Positions 9,498-20,256 of a DNA stretch of 64,000 bases are shown here, one piece after another. This DNA comes from Marilutibacter penaei (GTDB taxonomy: Bacteria > Pseudomonadota > Gammaproteobacteria > Xanthomonadales > Xanthomonadaceae), in NCBI RefSeq assembly GCF_014145395.1, contig NZ_JACHTE010000009.1:91075-155074 (forward strand), written 5' to 3'. Both the position numbers and the translations under genes were made by a program. The notes under the pieces are model-generated. The model was not told the DNA's origin. It saw nothing but the letters and a program-made list of their open reading frames with translations, and ran no database searches. How positions within the stretch are numbered: position 1 is the first letter of the stretch; each line of letters starts with the position of its first letter.

Positions 9498-10862
9498 TCA
9501 TGCCTCGCCCGCCACGGTCATGCCACCGACCAGCATGGAACCCACGCGCACGTGCGAGCGAGGATCGACGTCGGCGCCGACGCCTTCGATCGCCGCGAAC
9601 ATGGCGCGCAGGTTGCCGGCAACGGTGATGCCGTCCACCGGGTGCTGGATCTCGCCGCCCTCCACCCAGAAACCCGCGGCGCCGCGCGAATAGTCGCCGG
9701 TGATGTTGTTCACCCCCTGCCCCATCAGCTCGGTCACCAGCAGTCCGCGCCCCATGCCCTTGAGCAGCGCATCGAGGCCCTCGGCATTGTGGGTCACCTG
9801 GAGGTTGTGCACGCCGCCGGCATTCGCCGTGGTTTCAAGGCCGAGCCGTCGCGCGGAATAGCAACCGAGGATGTAACGCTGCAGGACACCATGCCGCACG
9901 AGGGCGGACTCGCGCGTCGCGACGCCTTCGGCGTCGTAGCTGCCCGAGCGGAAGCCCCGCGCCAGGAAGGGAAGTTCATCGATGCCGAACCACTCCGGGA
10001 ACAGTGCGGTGCCGGCGCTGTCGAGCAGGAAGCTGGCGCGACGGTAAAGGGCGCCGCCCGCCACCGCCCCCAGCAGGTGGCCGACCAGCGATCGCGCCAT
10101 CTCCGCCGAGAACACGACCGGATAGCGGCCGGTGGCGACACGGCGCGGCTCCAACCGGGCGACGGTGCGCTCTGCAGCACGACGGCCGATCGCCTCGGGC
10201 GCCTCGAGGTCTTCGGCGGCGAGGCCGATGCTGTACCAGCCATCGCGCTGCATGCCGTCGCCGCTGCCGGCGATGAACGCGCTGCCCAGACTATGCTGGC
10301 TGCTGCGCTCACGGCCGATGAAGCCGTGCGAGTTCGCGTACACGCCCAGGCTGGTGCCGGTCCCGAGCGAAGTCCCATCGGAATTGCCGATCCGGGGGTC
10401 TGCATCGCGCCCCGCCTGCTCCGCCGCCAGCGCCAGCGCGATGGCCCGGTCCGGATCGTGTTCGACCGACCAGGGGTGCCAGCTGTCGAACTCACGCAGG
10501 TCGCTGGCCATCAGCCCGGCGTCCGCCAGGCCCGACGCCTCGTCATCCTCGGTATGGCGGGCGATGGCACAGGCCTGCTCGACGGTCGCCGCCAGGCTGG
10601 CATCGGCGAAATCCGCGGTGCTGGCACTGCCCTTGCGCTTGCCGAAGTAGACCGTGACGGCCACGCCGCGGTCGCGGGAGGCCTCGACCGTCTCCACCTC
10701 GCCCTGGCGCACGCTGACGCTGAGTCCGGTGTCTTCATTGCAGGACACCTCGGCCTGGCTGGCGCCGGCCGCACGGCAATGCTCGAGCAGCCGCTCGGAC
10801 AGGCCTGCGAGCATGTCGAGGCGGGCCTGGGAGTCGTCGGGATGGGCAGTGATCGGGTTCAA
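9498..10862 (-). CDS. pmbA: Metalloprotease PmbA/TldE
   Basis: Partner of TldD in the heterodimeric protease that processes modified peptides (microcin B17 in E. coli) and destabilises the CcdA antitoxin. Typical segments are [38 protein letters not shown] and the C-terminal [20 protein letters not shown]. TldE subunits lack the zinc motif, as here. The TTG at 10862 is taken as the start because family members begin close to the [18 protein letters not shown] helix. An in-frame ATG at 10961 would add 33 atypical residues; the start is therefore uncertain. Divergent from darP. Confidence 0.93.
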   Translation of the reverse strand: MNPITAHPDDSQARLDMLAGLSERLLEHCRAAGASQAEVSCNEDTGLSVSVRQGEVETVEASRDRGVAVTVYFGKRKGSASTADFADASLAATVEQACAIARHTEDDEASGLADAGLMASDLREFDSWHPWSVEHDPDRAIALALAAEQAGRDADPRIGNSDGTSLGTGTSLGVYANSHGFIGRERSSQHSLGSAFIAGSGDGMQRDGWYSIGLAAEDLEAPEAIGRRAAERTVARLEPRRVATGRYPVVFSAEMARSLVGHLLGAVAGGALYRRASFLLDSAGTALFPEWFGIDELPFLARGFRSGSYDAEGVATRESALVRHGVLQRYILGCYSARRLGLETTANAGGVHNLQVTHNAEGLDALLKGMGRGLLVTELMGQGVNNITGDYSRGAAGFWVEGGEIQHPVDGITVAGNLRAMFAAIEGVGADVDPRSHVRVGSMLVGGMTVAGEA

Positions 10863-11006
10863 GGGGCTGTCCTGGTCCTGGACCGTGGTACTGGAACGTT
10901 CCAGCGCGGGTGGCGCCGGGATGAATGCGAATGCGGAGCCGGCGTGCTTTATCGCCGCCAATCCGCGAAAATCCGGGGCCTACATGGCTTCCTGCGACCC
11001 TTTACC

Positions 11007-11537
11007 ATGCGCGGCATCGACGAAGACTCCGGCGAATTCCGCGGCCCCAGCCGCAGCCAGCAGCGGCGTGAAGCGCTGGACGTGCTGGAACTGGGCCGCA
11101 AGCTCTCCGAACTGACCGACGCGCAGCTCGAGCGCCTGCCGGTCCCGGAGTCGCTGCTGCCGCACATCCGCGAGACCCGCCGCATCACCTCGCACATCGC
11201 GCACAAGCGCCAGCTGGCGTTTCTGGCCAAGCAGATGCGGCGCGAAGAGGACGAAGTGCTGGACGCGATCCGCGACGCATTGGACGAGAGCGGCGACGCG
11301 GCCCGCCGCGAAGTCGCGGCCATGCATCGCGCGGAAGCCTGGCGTGACCGCCTGCTGGACGAAGGCGACACTGCGCTGGGCGCGTTCATCGACGCGCATC
11401 CCACGGCCGATCGCCAACAGCTGCGCCAACTGGTCCGCAACGCGCTGGACGAGCGCAAGCGCAACAAGCCGCCGCGTGCCTACCGTGAACTGTTCCGTGC
11501 GATCCGCGAGCTGGTGGTCGACGCACAGGAGGGTTGA
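11007..11537 (+). CDS. darP: Ribosome-associated protein DarP (YjgA family)
   Basis: A 176-residue, highly charged helical protein of the DUF615/YjgA family; E. coli DarP acts in 50S subunit maturation. Visible family features are [39 protein letters not shown] and the C-terminal [18 protein letters not shown] 11007 matches the family start. It lies between pmbA and tldD on the opposite strand, divergent from pmbA, an arrangement also seen for yjgA and pmbA in E. coli. The promoters of darP and pmbA must share the short space near 10863-11006. Confidence 0.93.
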   Translation: MRGIDEDSGEFRGPSRSQQRREALDVLELGRKLSELTDAQLERLPVPESLLPHIRETRRITSHIAHKRQLAFLAKQMRREEDEVLDAIRDALDESGDAARREVAAMHRAEAWRDRLLDEGDTALGAFIDAHPTADRQQLRQLVRNALDERKRNKPPRAYRELFRAIRELVVDAQEG

Positions 11538-11572
11538 GCACGGGCCGTTGGGATGCAGGGCAGGCGCCGCGA

Positions 11573-13015
11573 TCACGCCTGCGTGCCGCCCACCGTCAGG
11601 CCTTCGATCAACAGCGAGGGCTGGCCCACGCCAACCGGGACGCTCTGGCCGTCCTTGCCGCACACGCCCACGCCTTCGTCGAGGGCCAGGTCATGGCCGA
11701 CCATGCGGACTTTCTGCATGGTTTCCGGCCCATTGCCGATCAGTGTCGCGCCCTTGACTGGCGCGGTGACCTTGCCGTCCTCGATCAGGTAGGCCTCGGT
11801 CGCGCTGAACACGTACTTGCCGCTGGTGATGTCAACCTGGCCGCCACCGAAGTTGACCGCGTACAGCCCCTTCTTCACCGAGCGGATCATTTCTTCCGGA
11901 TCATGCTGGCCAGCGAGCATGTAGGTGTTGGTCATGCGCGGCATCGGCAGGTGCGCGAAGGATTCGCGGCGGCCGTTGCCGGTCGGGGCCATGCCCATCA
12001 GGCGGGCATTGAGGGTGTCCTGCATGTAGCCAACGAGGACGCCGTCCTCGATCAGCGTGGTGCACGAGGTCGGCGTGCCTTCGTCGTCGACATTGAGCGA
12101 ACCGCGCCGTCCCGGCAGGGTGCCGTCGTCGACGATGGTGACGCCGGGCGACGCCACGCGCTGGCCCATGCGTCCGGCGTAGGTGCTGGTGCCCTTGCGG
12201 TTGAAGTCGCCCTCCAGACCGTGGCCGACCGCCTCGTGGAGCAGCACGCCGGGCCAGCCCGGCCCCAGCACCACCGGCATCACCCCGGCCGGCGCATCGA
12301 CGGCATCGAGGTTGACGAGGGCCTGGCGCAGGGCTTCGCGGGCGAGCCGCTCGGGCAGGTCGCCGTCCAGTAGTTCGGCATAGGCATAGCGCCCACCACC
12401 GCCGGCATAGCCGCTCTCGCGGCGGTCGCCCTGCTCGACGATGACCTGCACGTTGAGCCGCACCAGCGGCCTGACGTCGGCGGCGAGCACGCCGTCGCTG
12501 CGTGCGACCAGCACGGTGTCGACGCCGCCGGACAGGCTTACCATCACCTGCTTCACGCGCGGGTCCGCCGCGCGCAGCAGCCGGTCGACGCGTCGCAGCG
12601 CTTCGACCTTGGCCTCGGTCGCGTAGCCGTCGATGGGATCCTCGGCCGGATACAGGCTGCGGCCGCTGCCGCGCACCAGCGCCTGCGGACCGACCTGGCG
12701 GCCGTCGCGGGCGATGGCCCGGGCCGAGCCGGCGGCATCGAGCAGGGCCGTGGCGTTGATCTCGTCCGAGTACGCAAAGCCGGTCTTCTCGCCGCTGATG
12801 GCACGTACGCCGACGCCCTGTTCGATCGAATGCGCACCGTCGCGGACGATGCCGTCCTCGACCGTCCAGCTCTCGCGCCGGCTGTGCTGGAAATACAGGT
12901 CGCCGAAATCGATGCCCGGCCCCAACAGGGTGCCGAAGGCGCGCTCCAGCTGGCCGGCATCGAGGCCGGCAGGGAGCAGCAGGCGGGTTTCGGCAACGTG
13001 CAGGGGAAGGCTCAT
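11573..13015 (-). CDS. tldD: Metalloprotease TldD
   Basis: Catalytic zinc subunit of the TldD/PmbA peptidase. The metal motif [11 protein letters not shown] starts at His260 (HExxxH, His260-Glu261-His265), and a distal cysteine lies in [13 protein letters not shown]. The N-terminal domain shows [18 protein letters not shown] and [15 protein letters not shown]. The 480-residue length is that of E. coli TldD. It converges with darP, the two ends being 35 bp apart. Both partners of the protease are encoded within 3.5 kb. Confidence 0.96.
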   Translation of the reverse strand: MSLPLHVAETRLLLPAGLDAGQLERAFGTLLGPGIDFGDLYFQHSRRESWTVEDGIVRDGAHSIEQGVGVRAISGEKTGFAYSDEINATALLDAAGSARAIARDGRQVGPQALVRGSGRSLYPAEDPIDGYATEAKVEALRRVDRLLRAADPRVKQVMVSLSGGVDTVLVARSDGVLAADVRPLVRLNVQVIVEQGDRRESGYAGGGGRYAYAELLDGDLPERLAREALRQALVNLDAVDAPAGVMPVVLGPGWPGVLLHEAVGHGLEGDFNRKGTSTYAGRMGQRVASPGVTIVDDGTLPGRRGSLNVDDEGTPTSCTTLIEDGVLVGYMQDTLNARLMGMAPTGNGRRESFAHLPMPRMTNTYMLAGQHDPEEMIRSVKKGLYAVNFGGGQVDITSGKYVFSATEAYLIEDGKVTAPVKGATLIGNGPETMQKVRMVGHDLALDEGVGVCGKDGQSVPVGVGQPSLLIEGLTVGGTQA

Positions 13016-13126
13016 GAACGGTTCCAGTAAAGCGGCAGGCGGCCTGCCCCGAGCGTAACGGCCGGCGCCGGGTTTGGCATCCCGCAGGGGGCGGTCATCC
13101 CGATATGGTGCCGCGCTCCGTCCCGA

Positions 13127-16100
13127 TCAACCCGAGGGTACGGGGGCGTCCGAGGCGCGGCGCACTTCGCGCGTCACGACCTCCACATGGGGTGATTTCC
13201 ACGGGCCGGTGACGTGGTAGGTCTTCGCGGTGATGTCGCCGAGCGGCTTTTCCAGCACCGCATTGGCGGCGGCACCGATGGCGGCACCGACCGGGCCGCC
13301 CGCGATCGCACCCACCGCGGTCAACAGGTTGCCCGCCTTGGGCCGCACCTCGATCGTCTGGTCGAAGGTCTCCGCACGCAGGTCCGCGCTGCCGCGCAGA
13401 TCGATGTCGGCGGCCGGTCCGTCGATCCGCAGCGCATCGCTGTGGGCCCGGCCAGCGGCGAACACGATCCCGCCGTCGACACGGTTGTAGGCGAAGCCTT
13501 TCGAGAACAGGTCGCCGAAATCGAGCATCAGCCGTCGCGGCAACTGGGCCACGCTGAGCAGCCCCAGCACCCGACCGGCGCCGGGCTCGACTTCCAGCAA
13601 CGCACCATCCTGCGCATCGACCGCGAGGCGTCCTTCGAGTGCCTTCGCGCTGAAGTCCGCGGGGCTGCCGGGCCAGCTCGCGTCCAGGCGCAGCGTGCCT
13701 TCGCCGCCCTCGGTGCGCCCCCCCAGTCCCAGCCCTTCGAAAAGCGCGCCGAAGTCCGCGCTGCGCACGCTGGCGCTCATGCGCGTGCGCGCGTATTGGC
13801 CCTGGCCGCGCCAGAGTCCATCGACGTCGATCGCATGCAAGGGGGCCTCCGTGGTTAGGGTTTCGATACGCATCCCATCCCCCTCCGGCCGCGACCGGAA
13901 GCTTGCGCGGCCGAGGTCGGCCTGCTTGATGCGCAGTGCGTCGACCTCGAAGTCGAGTGCTGGAACCGCCGCGGGGTCGAAGGTCTGTGCGGCGACAACG
14001 CCTGCCGTGGTCCCGCCCGCGGCGGCAGGCGTCGCGTCGCTCCCCGCCGCCGAGGCCGCTGGCGGCACGGCACCCTTCGGCTGGGGCATCCAGTACACGC
14101 GCTCGAAATGCCCGGAAATAGGCGCCCGCTCGCCGCGCGGGACCGCGAGGCGTCCGTTCAGGGCATCGCCGGTGGCCACCACGTTCCATTGCCCGTCCCC
14201 GCCGGCCGACACCTGCACGCGGGTGTCGGGAAAGCGGCCGCCGAGCAGGTGCAACTGGCCTGCGGTGACGTCGACCCCCGCAAGCGACAGCGCACCGTCG
14301 CCTCCTCCACGACTGAACGCGATCCAGTCGATCGCATCCAGGCGTTCGGCATGCCCGGACACCCGCAGCCCTTGCGCGGGGGGCGCCTCGTCCACGCGCC
14401 CGGCACCCAGTACCACGCGCACGCCACTGCGCCCCCCGGTACTGCGGGCCCTGAGGGCGAGCCGGTCGCCGAAGCCCACGCTCACGTCCCCGGTGCCCCA
14501 GGGCAGGGAGGTGTCGACCTGCACCGGCAGCGCCTCGCCTGCCGGCTTGCGCATCGGCTCGGGCAGCTCGAACGCGGTCCCGACCAGCGCGGAGTCGAGC
14601 GTCAGGCGAACGCCACTCCCGGCACCTTGCCCCTGCGGCACGTCCACGCCGATCCGCCACGGCGAGCGGCCGTGCACGTGGGGAGCCAGCCAGGCAAGGT
14701 CCGGCGCGCGCGCGAGCAGGTCGCGCGCGTCCAGGGTGGCTTCCAGCCGGCCCTCGAACGCGTGCCCGGCGTCCTGTACGTGGCCTTCGCCCGCCCGGAG
14801 CGAAAGAGTCCCCGGCTGCCCTTCATGCACCACCGACAACCCGTCGGTCTGGAATCCATTGCGATCGAACCGGCCACGACCGCTCACGTGTTCGAAACGC
14901 AGGTTCCAGCGCGAATCGCCCAGCACCGCCCCAGCGAGATCGACGCGGCCGCCCAGCTGCATCGGCTGGCCGGCCACCAGCGGCAGGCGCAGGCCGAAGT
15001 CGACCCGCGCGTCGCCACGCGCGGACAGGTGGTCGAGCGTGTCCCCGGCGTGCGTGCGCAGCGGACTGGCGCGCAGCACGTCGAGCAATGCACCGGCATC
15101 GCCCCGTGCGTCGGCATCGACCGCCAGGCGCCCCCCTTGATAGTGATCGATGCCGGCCTCGACGCGGGCCACGCGCAGGCCTTCCAGCTCGCCACTGCCG
15201 GTGGCGCTGAAGCCATCCCCGGCGAACCGCACGTCGGCCTCGAAGCCCTCCAGGGCCGGCCAGCCCGGCTGGAAGGCGACGACGCCCTCCTCGATCCGCG
15301 CGCGGGCCTCGAACAGGCCGTCTTGCGCGAGGAAGGGCCAATCGTCCAGGTCACCACTGAGGACCGCACGCCCGTCACGTACCGTGCCGTCCACGAGTGC
15401 GTTGTCCAGCCATTCGACTGCCGGGGCCGGCATCCGGTGCCGCACCCAGAATCCCTTCGCCACGGTCACGCGCGCGGTATCGATGCGGGCCGCCACGTCG
15501 ATCCGCGGGCGACTGCCATCGCCCTGCCACACCAGCCCCCCTCGCAGGTCGGTCCCGAAGCTGCCGCCGTCCACGCGCAGCCCCGGCGTGGCCAGCTCCC
15601 AGCCCGTGGGGCCCCGCCAACCGGCGAGCGCGCCCTGCAAGCGCACGCGATGCTCGACACCGAAGCCGCTGGGCCAGTCGAACAGCACCGGCGCGTGGTC
15701 ATCCGGCACGAAGGCGAAACCGCTGGCATCACCCCGCAGGTGGCCTCCCAGCCCGGACAGTGCGGGCGCATCGCCGACCACCTCGAATCCGAAGCCCTCC
15801 ACGTCCGCTGCGAAGCGCATGGCGCCGCCGGCTTCACCGGCAAGCTCGACGTCGCGCAGGGTCATGCGCGGCCGTGCGCTGCGCAACCACTCACGCAGCG
15901 GGACCGGCACCCGGGGGCTGAGCGCAAGCACCGGCACCAGCGGTGCCAGGTCGATACGCTCCGCGGCCAGTCCATAACGGCGGCCACCGGCCACCTGCAG
16001 GCCATCGAAGGAATGACGTGCGCCTCCGGTATCCAGCGCCAGGCGCGGTGCGTCGAAACGCCAGCCGCCCTCGACAAGCTGCCATCGCACCAGGGCATCG

Positions 16101-16972
16101 GCCTGGTCGATGGTGACGGGCGTCCCCGCGTGCCCGGCCACCTCGACGAGCGAGACCGCGGCCAGGTCGCAGCGTGCGGTCACCTCCACGATCCGGCTGC
16201 CGGACAGCCGCGCCCAGGCTTCGGCACGGCCATGCCCGCTGGCGACGGCCACGCCGAAGGCCCGCAACAGCGGGCTCCATTCCGCCAGGTCCACCTCGTC
16301 CGCCCCGACGTAGGCGCGTCCTCCGCCGCCACGGCGCTCCAGCGACAGCGTGGCATTGACCGGCTTCGCACTGTCCTGCGGCCAGGCGCGCACGGCCGCA
16401 CGCACGGTGTCATGGTCGACCTGCAGGCGCAGCTGGATGCGCGGCACCTCGGCGTCGATGCCCAGTCCCGGCGCGAGCAGACGCAACCGCCCATCGATGA
16501 CCTGCAACTCGCCGAGCGACTCGAGCATGCCGAACACTTCCTCGGCGGATCGCTGTTGCCCCGGCAGGCCGCGCACGTGCCAACGGCCCTGGGCGTCGCG
16601 CTCCAGGCGCAGGCTCAGGCCGCGCAACCGCAACTCGGAGAGCGCCTGTCCCGGCAGCAGGCCGGCGTACACCGAGACGAGCATCTCCGCATCCCCGACC
16701 TCGAGCGCCTCGCCCGGTTCGCCGATGCGCAGGTTCTCGAGTTCCAGCAGCGGCCCGCGGCGCGTCCATGCCGTCCGCATACCATCGAAGGCGACCGGCC
16801 GGCCGGCCTTACCGGAGAGCCAGGCGGCGACCCGTTCCGGGTGACGCTCCACCAGCGGCAGCACCTGGCTCACCGCGCCCAGTAACACTGCGACGAGCAC
16901 CAGCACCACCGCCACGCCGTAGACCAGGCCACGGCGCGCCAGTCTCATGCGTCGGCGCAGGGGGGTGGGCAT
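13127..16972 (-). CDS. yhdP: YhdP family AsmA-like envelope protein
   Basis: A 1281-residue protein anchored by one N-terminal membrane segment at about residues 17-40, with the rest in the periplasm. YhdP belongs with TamB and YdbH to bridge-like proteins that move phospholipids from inner to outer membrane. The start PLRRRMRLARRGLVYG, the long repetitive beta-rich body and the C-terminal AsmA-like part (PKAGNLLTAVGAIAGGPVGAAI) match the TIGR02099/DUF3971 family. It is transcribed behind rng, whose stop codon ends 31 bp upstream of this start. Interior open frames on the other strand are compositional shadows. Confidence 0.92.
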   Translation of the reverse strand: MPTPLRRRMRLARRGLVYGVAVVLVLVAVLLGAVSQVLPLVERHPERVAAWLSGKAGRPVAFDGMRTAWTRRGPLLELENLRIGEPGEALEVGDAEMLVSVYAGLLPGQALSELRLRGLSLRLERDAQGRWHVRGLPGQQRSAEEVFGMLESLGELQVIDGRLRLLAPGLGIDAEVPRIQLRLQVDHDTVRAAVRAWPQDSAKPVNATLSLERRGGGGRAYVGADEVDLAEWSPLLRAFGVAVASGHGRAEAWARLSGSRIVEVTARCDLAAVSLVEVAGHAGTPVTIDQADALVRWQLVEGGWRFDAPRLALDTGGARHSFDGLQVAGGRRYGLAAERIDLAPLVPVLALSPRVPVPLREWLRSARPRMTLRDVELAGEAGGAMRFAADVEGFGFEVVGDAPALSGLGGHLRGDASGFAFVPDDHAPVLFDWPSGFGVEHRVRLQGALAGWRGPTGWELATPGLRVDGGSFGTDLRGGLVWQGDGSRPRIDVAARIDTARVTVAKGFWVRHRMPAPAVEWLDNALVDGTVRDGRAVLSGDLDDWPFLAQDGLFEARARIEEGVVAFQPGWPALEGFEADVRFAGDGFSATGSGELEGLRVARVEAGIDHYQGGRLAVDADARGDAGALLDVLRASPLRTHAGDTLDHLSARGDARVDFGLRLPLVAGQPMQLGGRVDLAGAVLGDSRWNLRFEHVSGRGRFDRNGFQTDGLSVVHEGQPGTLSLRAGEGHVQDAGHAFEGRLEATLDARDLLARAPDLAWLAPHVHGRSPWRIGVDVPQGQGAGSGVRLTLDSALVGTAFELPEPMRKPAGEALPVQVDTSLPWGTGDVSVGFGDRLALRARSTGGRSGVRVVLGAGRVDEAPPAQGLRVSGHAERLDAIDWIAFSRGGGDGALSLAGVDVTAGQLHLLGGRFPDTRVQVSAGGDGQWNVVATGDALNGRLAVPRGERAPISGHFERVYWMPQPKGAVPPAASAAGSDATPAAAGGTTAGVVAAQTFDPAAVPALDFEVDALRIKQADLGRASFRSRPEGDGMRIETLTTEAPLHAIDVDGLWRGQGQYARTRMSASVRSADFGALFEGLGLGGRTEGGEGTLRLDASWPGSPADFSAKALEGRLAVDAQDGALLEVEPGAGRVLGLLSVAQLPRRLMLDFGDLFSKGFAYNRVDGGIVFAAGRAHSDALRIDGPAADIDLRGSADLRAETFDQTIEVRPKAGNLLTAVGAIAGGPVGAAIGAAANAVLEKPLGDITAKTYHVTGPWKSPHVEVVTREVRRASDAPVPSG

Positions 16973-17002
16973 GTTCAGCGCGTTCCGGCGACGCGCCGTG
17001 CC

Positions 17003-18490
17003 TCAGAGCAGCACCACATCAAACTGCTCCTGCGAGTACTGCTCGTCCGGCTGGAAGCGGATGCTCTTGCCGAGGAATTCCTCCAGTTCCGCCACCGCGG
17101 TGGACTCCTCGTCGGTGATCCGCACCACGACCTGGGGCGAGGCGATCACCAGCAGCCGCTGCGCGTCGAACTGGCGCACCTGCCGGACGATCTCGCGGAA
17201 GATCTCGTACGTGACGGTCTCCGGCGTCTTCAGCGTGCCGCGGCCACTGCATTCATGGCAGGGCTCGCTGAGCTGGCGCTCCAGGCTCTCGGTGGTGCGC
17301 TTGCGCGTCATTTCGACCAGCCCCAGCGGCGAGAACTCGTACACCGTCGACTTGGCGTGGTCGCGTGCCATCGACTTCTCCAGCTGGCGCAGGACCTGGC
17401 GCCGGTGCTCCGGGTCGGTCATGTCGATGAAATCGATGATGATGATACCGCCCAGGTTGCGCAGCCGCAGTTGCCGCGCCACCGACTGCGCCGCCTCGAG
17501 GTTGGTGCGGTAGACCGTCTCCTCGAGGTTGCGCTGGCCGAGGAAGGAACCGGTGTTGACGTCGATCGTGGTCATCGCCTCGGTCTGGTCGATCACCAGG
17601 TAGCCCCCGGACTTCAGCGGCACCTGCTTGTCCAGCGCGCGCTGGATCTCGTCTTCGACGCCGTACAGGTCGAAGATCGGCCGCGCGCCACTGTAATGTT
17701 CGATCTTCTCGTCCAGCCCGGGCATGAACTGCGCGGCGAAGGTCCGCAGCTTCTCGCAGGTCTCGCGCGAGTCGACCTTTACCCGCTCCACGTCCTTGCG
17801 CATCAGGTCGCGGACCGCGCGCATCGGCAGGCTCAGGTCCTCGTACACGCGCTGGCCGACGCCCGCCGCGACGACGCGCTCCTCGATCAGCGCCCACGCG
17901 CGTCCCAGGTAGGCGATGTCCTCGGCCAGCGCCTCGGTGGGCTGGCCCTCGGCATTGGTCCGGACGATGTAGCCATGCCCCGCTTCGGCCACCGCGCGCT
18001 CGGCGATCACGCCCTTCAGGCGCGCACGCTCGGCTTCGTCCTCGATACGCGCCGAGACCCCGACCACGCGGGTACGCGGCAGCAGCACCAGGTAGCGCGA
18101 CGGTATGCTCAGTTGCGTGGTGAGGCGCGCGCCCTTGCTGCCGATCGGGTCCTTGACCACCTGCACGATGATGTCCTGGCCCTCGCGCAGCAGTTCGGTG
18201 ATCGGACGCGTCGGCGCCGGCGGCAGCGGCGCCTCGTCCCCCTCGCCGTTGCTGACCGGCGGCGGCCGCGCGATGTCGGCCGCATGCAGGAACGCCGCAC
18301 GCTCCAGGCCGATCTCGACGAAGGCGGCCTGCATGCCCGGCATCACCCGCTGCACCTTGCCCTTGTAGATGTTGCCGACCACGCCGCGCGCCCAGCCGCG
18401 CTCGATGTGCAGCTCCTGCAGCATGCCGTTCTCGACGACGGCGACGCGGGTCTCGCGCGGGGTGACGTTGACCAGGATCTCCTCGCTCAT
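17003..18490 (-). CDS. rng: Ribonuclease G
   Basis: Endoribonuclease of the RNase E/G family; matures the 16S rRNA 5' end and decays some mRNAs. The 495-residue protein has the S1 domain at about 38-125 ([20 protein letters not shown]), the DNase I-like catalytic segments [17 protein letters not shown] type and [11 protein letters not shown], and the zinc-link CHECSGRGT near the end. It lacks the long RNase E scaffold tail, so rng rather than rne. The start overlaps the maf stop by 4 bases (ATGA), so the two are translationally coupled. Confidence 0.96.
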   Translation of the reverse strand: MSEEILVNVTPRETRVAVVENGMLQELHIERGWARGVVGNIYKGKVQRVMPGMQAAFVEIGLERAAFLHAADIARPPPVSNGEGDEAPLPPAPTRPITELLREGQDIIVQVVKDPIGSKGARLTTQLSIPSRYLVLLPRTRVVGVSARIEDEAERARLKGVIAERAVAEAGHGYIVRTNAEGQPTEALAEDIAYLGRAWALIEERVVAAGVGQRVYEDLSLPMRAVRDLMRKDVERVKVDSRETCEKLRTFAAQFMPGLDEKIEHYSGARPIFDLYGVEDEIQRALDKQVPLKSGGYLVIDQTEAMTTIDVNTGSFLGQRNLEETVYRTNLEAAQSVARQLRLRNLGGIIIIDFIDMTDPEHRRQVLRQLEKSMARDHAKSTVYEFSPLGLVEMTRKRTTESLERQLSEPCHECSGRGTLKTPETVTYEIFREIVRQVRQFDAQRLLVIASPQVVVRITDEESTAVAELEEFLGKSIRFQPDEQYSQEQFDVVLL

Positions 18491-19074
18491 GCGACGGCCT
18501 CCACCGGTGCCAGCAGGCCGGCCCGTCGCAGCAGCCGGTCGGTTTCGCGCAGGGGCAGCCCCATCACGCCGGAGAAACTGCCGTCCAGCCGGCCGACGAA
18601 GACCTCGGCCGCGCCCTGGATGCCGTAGCCGCCGGCCTTGCCGAACGCCTCGCCGGTGGCGACGTAGGCGGCGATGCGCGCCTCGTCCAGCGCGTCGAAA
18701 CTGACCTGCGACACCGACACCGCCTCGAACTCGCGCGCGTCGGAGACGAGCCAGACGGCGGACACCACGCGGTGCGTTCGACCGGACAGGCGGCGCAGCA
18801 TCGCCGCCGCGTCGTCGCCGTCGCGGGGCTTGCCGAACACCTCGTCGTCGAGGATCACCTCGGTGTCCGAACCCAGCACCCACGCGCCCGGTTCGCCGGC
18901 CACGTGTCCAAGGCCCGCGCGCGCCTTCTCGTGCGCGACGCGGCTCACGTAGGCATCCGCGGCCTCGCCCGGCAGGCGGTGCTCCGGGATGTCCAGGTCG
19001 ATCGGGTCGAAGTCGATGCCCAGGCGGGCGAGCAGGTCTCGGCGGCGGGGCGACTTCGAGGCGAGGTAGAGCAT
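18487..19074 (-). CDS. maf: Maf nucleotide pyrophosphatase (YhdE-type)
   Basis: Hydrolyses nucleoside triphosphates such as dTTP and UTP to monophosphates as a house-cleaning enzyme. The 195-residue protein opens with [18 protein letters not shown], contains the catalytic [16 protein letters not shown] and ends with the GGYGIQG and GLPLRET motifs. Start ATG 19074 gives the family N-terminus; longer in-frame sequence upstream is not conserved in character. First gene of a maf-rng-yhdP transcription unit. Confidence 0.95.
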   Translation of the reverse strand: MLYLASKSPRRRDLLARLGIDFDPIDLDIPEHRLPGEAADAYVSRVAHEKARAGLGHVAGEPGAWVLGSDTEVILDDEVFGKPRDGDDAAAMLRRLSGRTHRVVSAVWLVSDAREFEAVSVSQVSFDALDEARIAAYVATGEAFGKAGGYGIQGAAEVFVGRLDGSFSGVMGLPLRETDRLLRRAGLLAPVEAVA

Positions 19075-19304
19075 CGGGACTCCGAGGAAAAAGACGTGCC
19101 ACCGCCCCGCGACGCGCACCCGGGTGGTGCCGGGACCTCGCGCCTGCCTTGCGCAGGGGCAGGCGTCGGCATCCCGCAAAGCATAACCCGCGCTGACTGA
19201 GCGGCAGCCGACGGCGGCCACCCGCGACCCCGCGGCGGCTCACCGCCCGTTCACCGCTGGCAGGTTCAATGAACAGGGCATCCCCTGCCCTGATGGAGCC
19301 GTCC

Positions 19305-20027
19305 ATGAAGCGATCCACCCCGCTGCTGTTCGCCACCCTGCTTGCCCTTGGAGCCCTGCCCATGAGCCCGCGTGCCCAGACCCTGCCCCACGCCGTTGCC
19401 CCGGACGGAACCCTGCTTTCGGTGTCCGCCACCGGCGAAGCCCGCCGCAATCCCGACATCGCCACCCTGTCCACCGGCGTGGTCACCCGGGCCGCCGGCG
19501 CGGACGCTGCCATGCAGGCGAACGCCACGCAGATGGAAGCCGTGATGGCGGCCCTGCGGGGCGCGGGCATCGCCGCGCGCGACATCCGGACCAGTGGCGT
19601 CAACCTCTACCCGCAGTACCGCCACGAGGGCGACACGCCGACCATCACTGGCTACCAGGCGAGCAACACCGTCGACGTGACCGTCCGCGACATCGGCTCG
19701 CTCGGCGAGGTGATCGGAACGCTGGTCGATGCCGGCGCCAACCAGGTCCACGGTCCGTCGTTCGACGTCGACGACAAGACGGGGGCGCTGGACGAGGCGC
19801 GCCGCGATGCCGTCGAACAGGCACGCGCACGCGCCGCGGTGTATGCCGACGCGCTGGGCCTGCGGGTACGCCGCATCGTCAGCCTCGGCGAAGGCGGCGG
19901 CCGCATGCCCGGGCCGGTCCCGATGATGGCGATGGCCCGCGCCGAGAAGGCCGCGAGCCCGCCGATTTCACCTGGCGAAAGCACCCTCTCCGTCACCCTC
20001 GACGTGGTCTTCGAACTCGGACGCTGA
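19305..20027 (+). CDS. SIMPL domain (DUF541) periplasmic protein
   Basis: A 240-residue secreted protein with a signal peptide at about 1-25. The SIMPL/DUF541 pattern is clear: VSATGEARRNPDIATLSTGV, DIRTSGVNLYPQY, TGYQASNTVDVTVRDI and a C-terminal beta strand. E. coli YggE is the studied relative, linked to oxidative-stress tolerance. ATG 19305 is favoured because TGGAG lies 6-8 bases upstream; in-frame ATGs at 19269 and 19293 are alternatives. A 50-residue peptide gene follows after 2 bp. Confidence 0.9.
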   Translation: MKRSTPLLFATLLALGALPMSPRAQTLPHAVAPDGTLLSVSATGEARRNPDIATLSTGVVTRAAGADAAMQANATQMEAVMAALRGAGIAARDIRTSGVNLYPQYRHEGDTPTITGYQASNTVDVTVRDIGSLGEVIGTLVDAGANQVHGPSFDVDDKTGALDEARRDAVEQARARAAVYADALGLRVRRIVSLGEGGGRMPGPVPMMAMARAEKAASPPISPGESTLSVTLDVVFELGR

Positions 20028-20029
20028 AC

Positions 20030-20182
20030 ATGGCCAAGCCCACCCGCGAGCCCGACCCCCGTCCCGGCCGGTCCCCGGGCTACCCGGAGAAGCAACCGCG
20101 CGACAAGCGCGACAGCCGCACGCCGCCGGCCCCGGAGCCGGCCGAGGACGTGGGCGAACCCCCGGCGAAGAAAGGGGGCTGA
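20030..20182 (+). CDS. Small charged disordered protein (50 aa)
   Basis: ATG 20030 lies 2 bp after the SIMPL stop and the frame runs to TGA 20180-20182. The product is 50 residues, extremely rich in Pro, Arg, Lys, Asp and Glu (KPTREPDPRPGRSPG, then EKQPRDKRDSR), with no hydrophobic segment, so it should be cytosolic and unstructured. I recall similar short proteins in Lysobacter-type genomes but know no function. The tight coupling to the SIMPL gene and the following hairpin support a real reading frame. Confidence 0.55.
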   Translation: MAKPTREPDPRPGRSPGYPEKQPRDKRDSRTPPAPEPAEDVGEPPAKKGG

Positions 20183-20185
20183 AAC

Positions 20186-20209
20186 GCGGGGCGGCCAACC
20201 CCGCCCCGC
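20186..20209 (+). terminator. GC hairpin after the SIMPL operon
   Basis: GCGGGGCG at 20186-20193 pairs with CGCCCCGC at 20202-20209 around an 8-base loop, directly behind the 50-aa gene. No T-run follows, so termination strength is uncertain. Confidence 0.35.
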
Positions 20210-20256
20210 CCACCGGGCCGTTAAGTCGGGCACCCCAGGAAGAACGGAGGTGCCCG

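Noticed and set aside
14108-16885. Long open frame antisense to yhdP
   Set aside because: Composition shadow; no ribosome binding site, no recognisable domain, and yhdP on the other strand is well supported.
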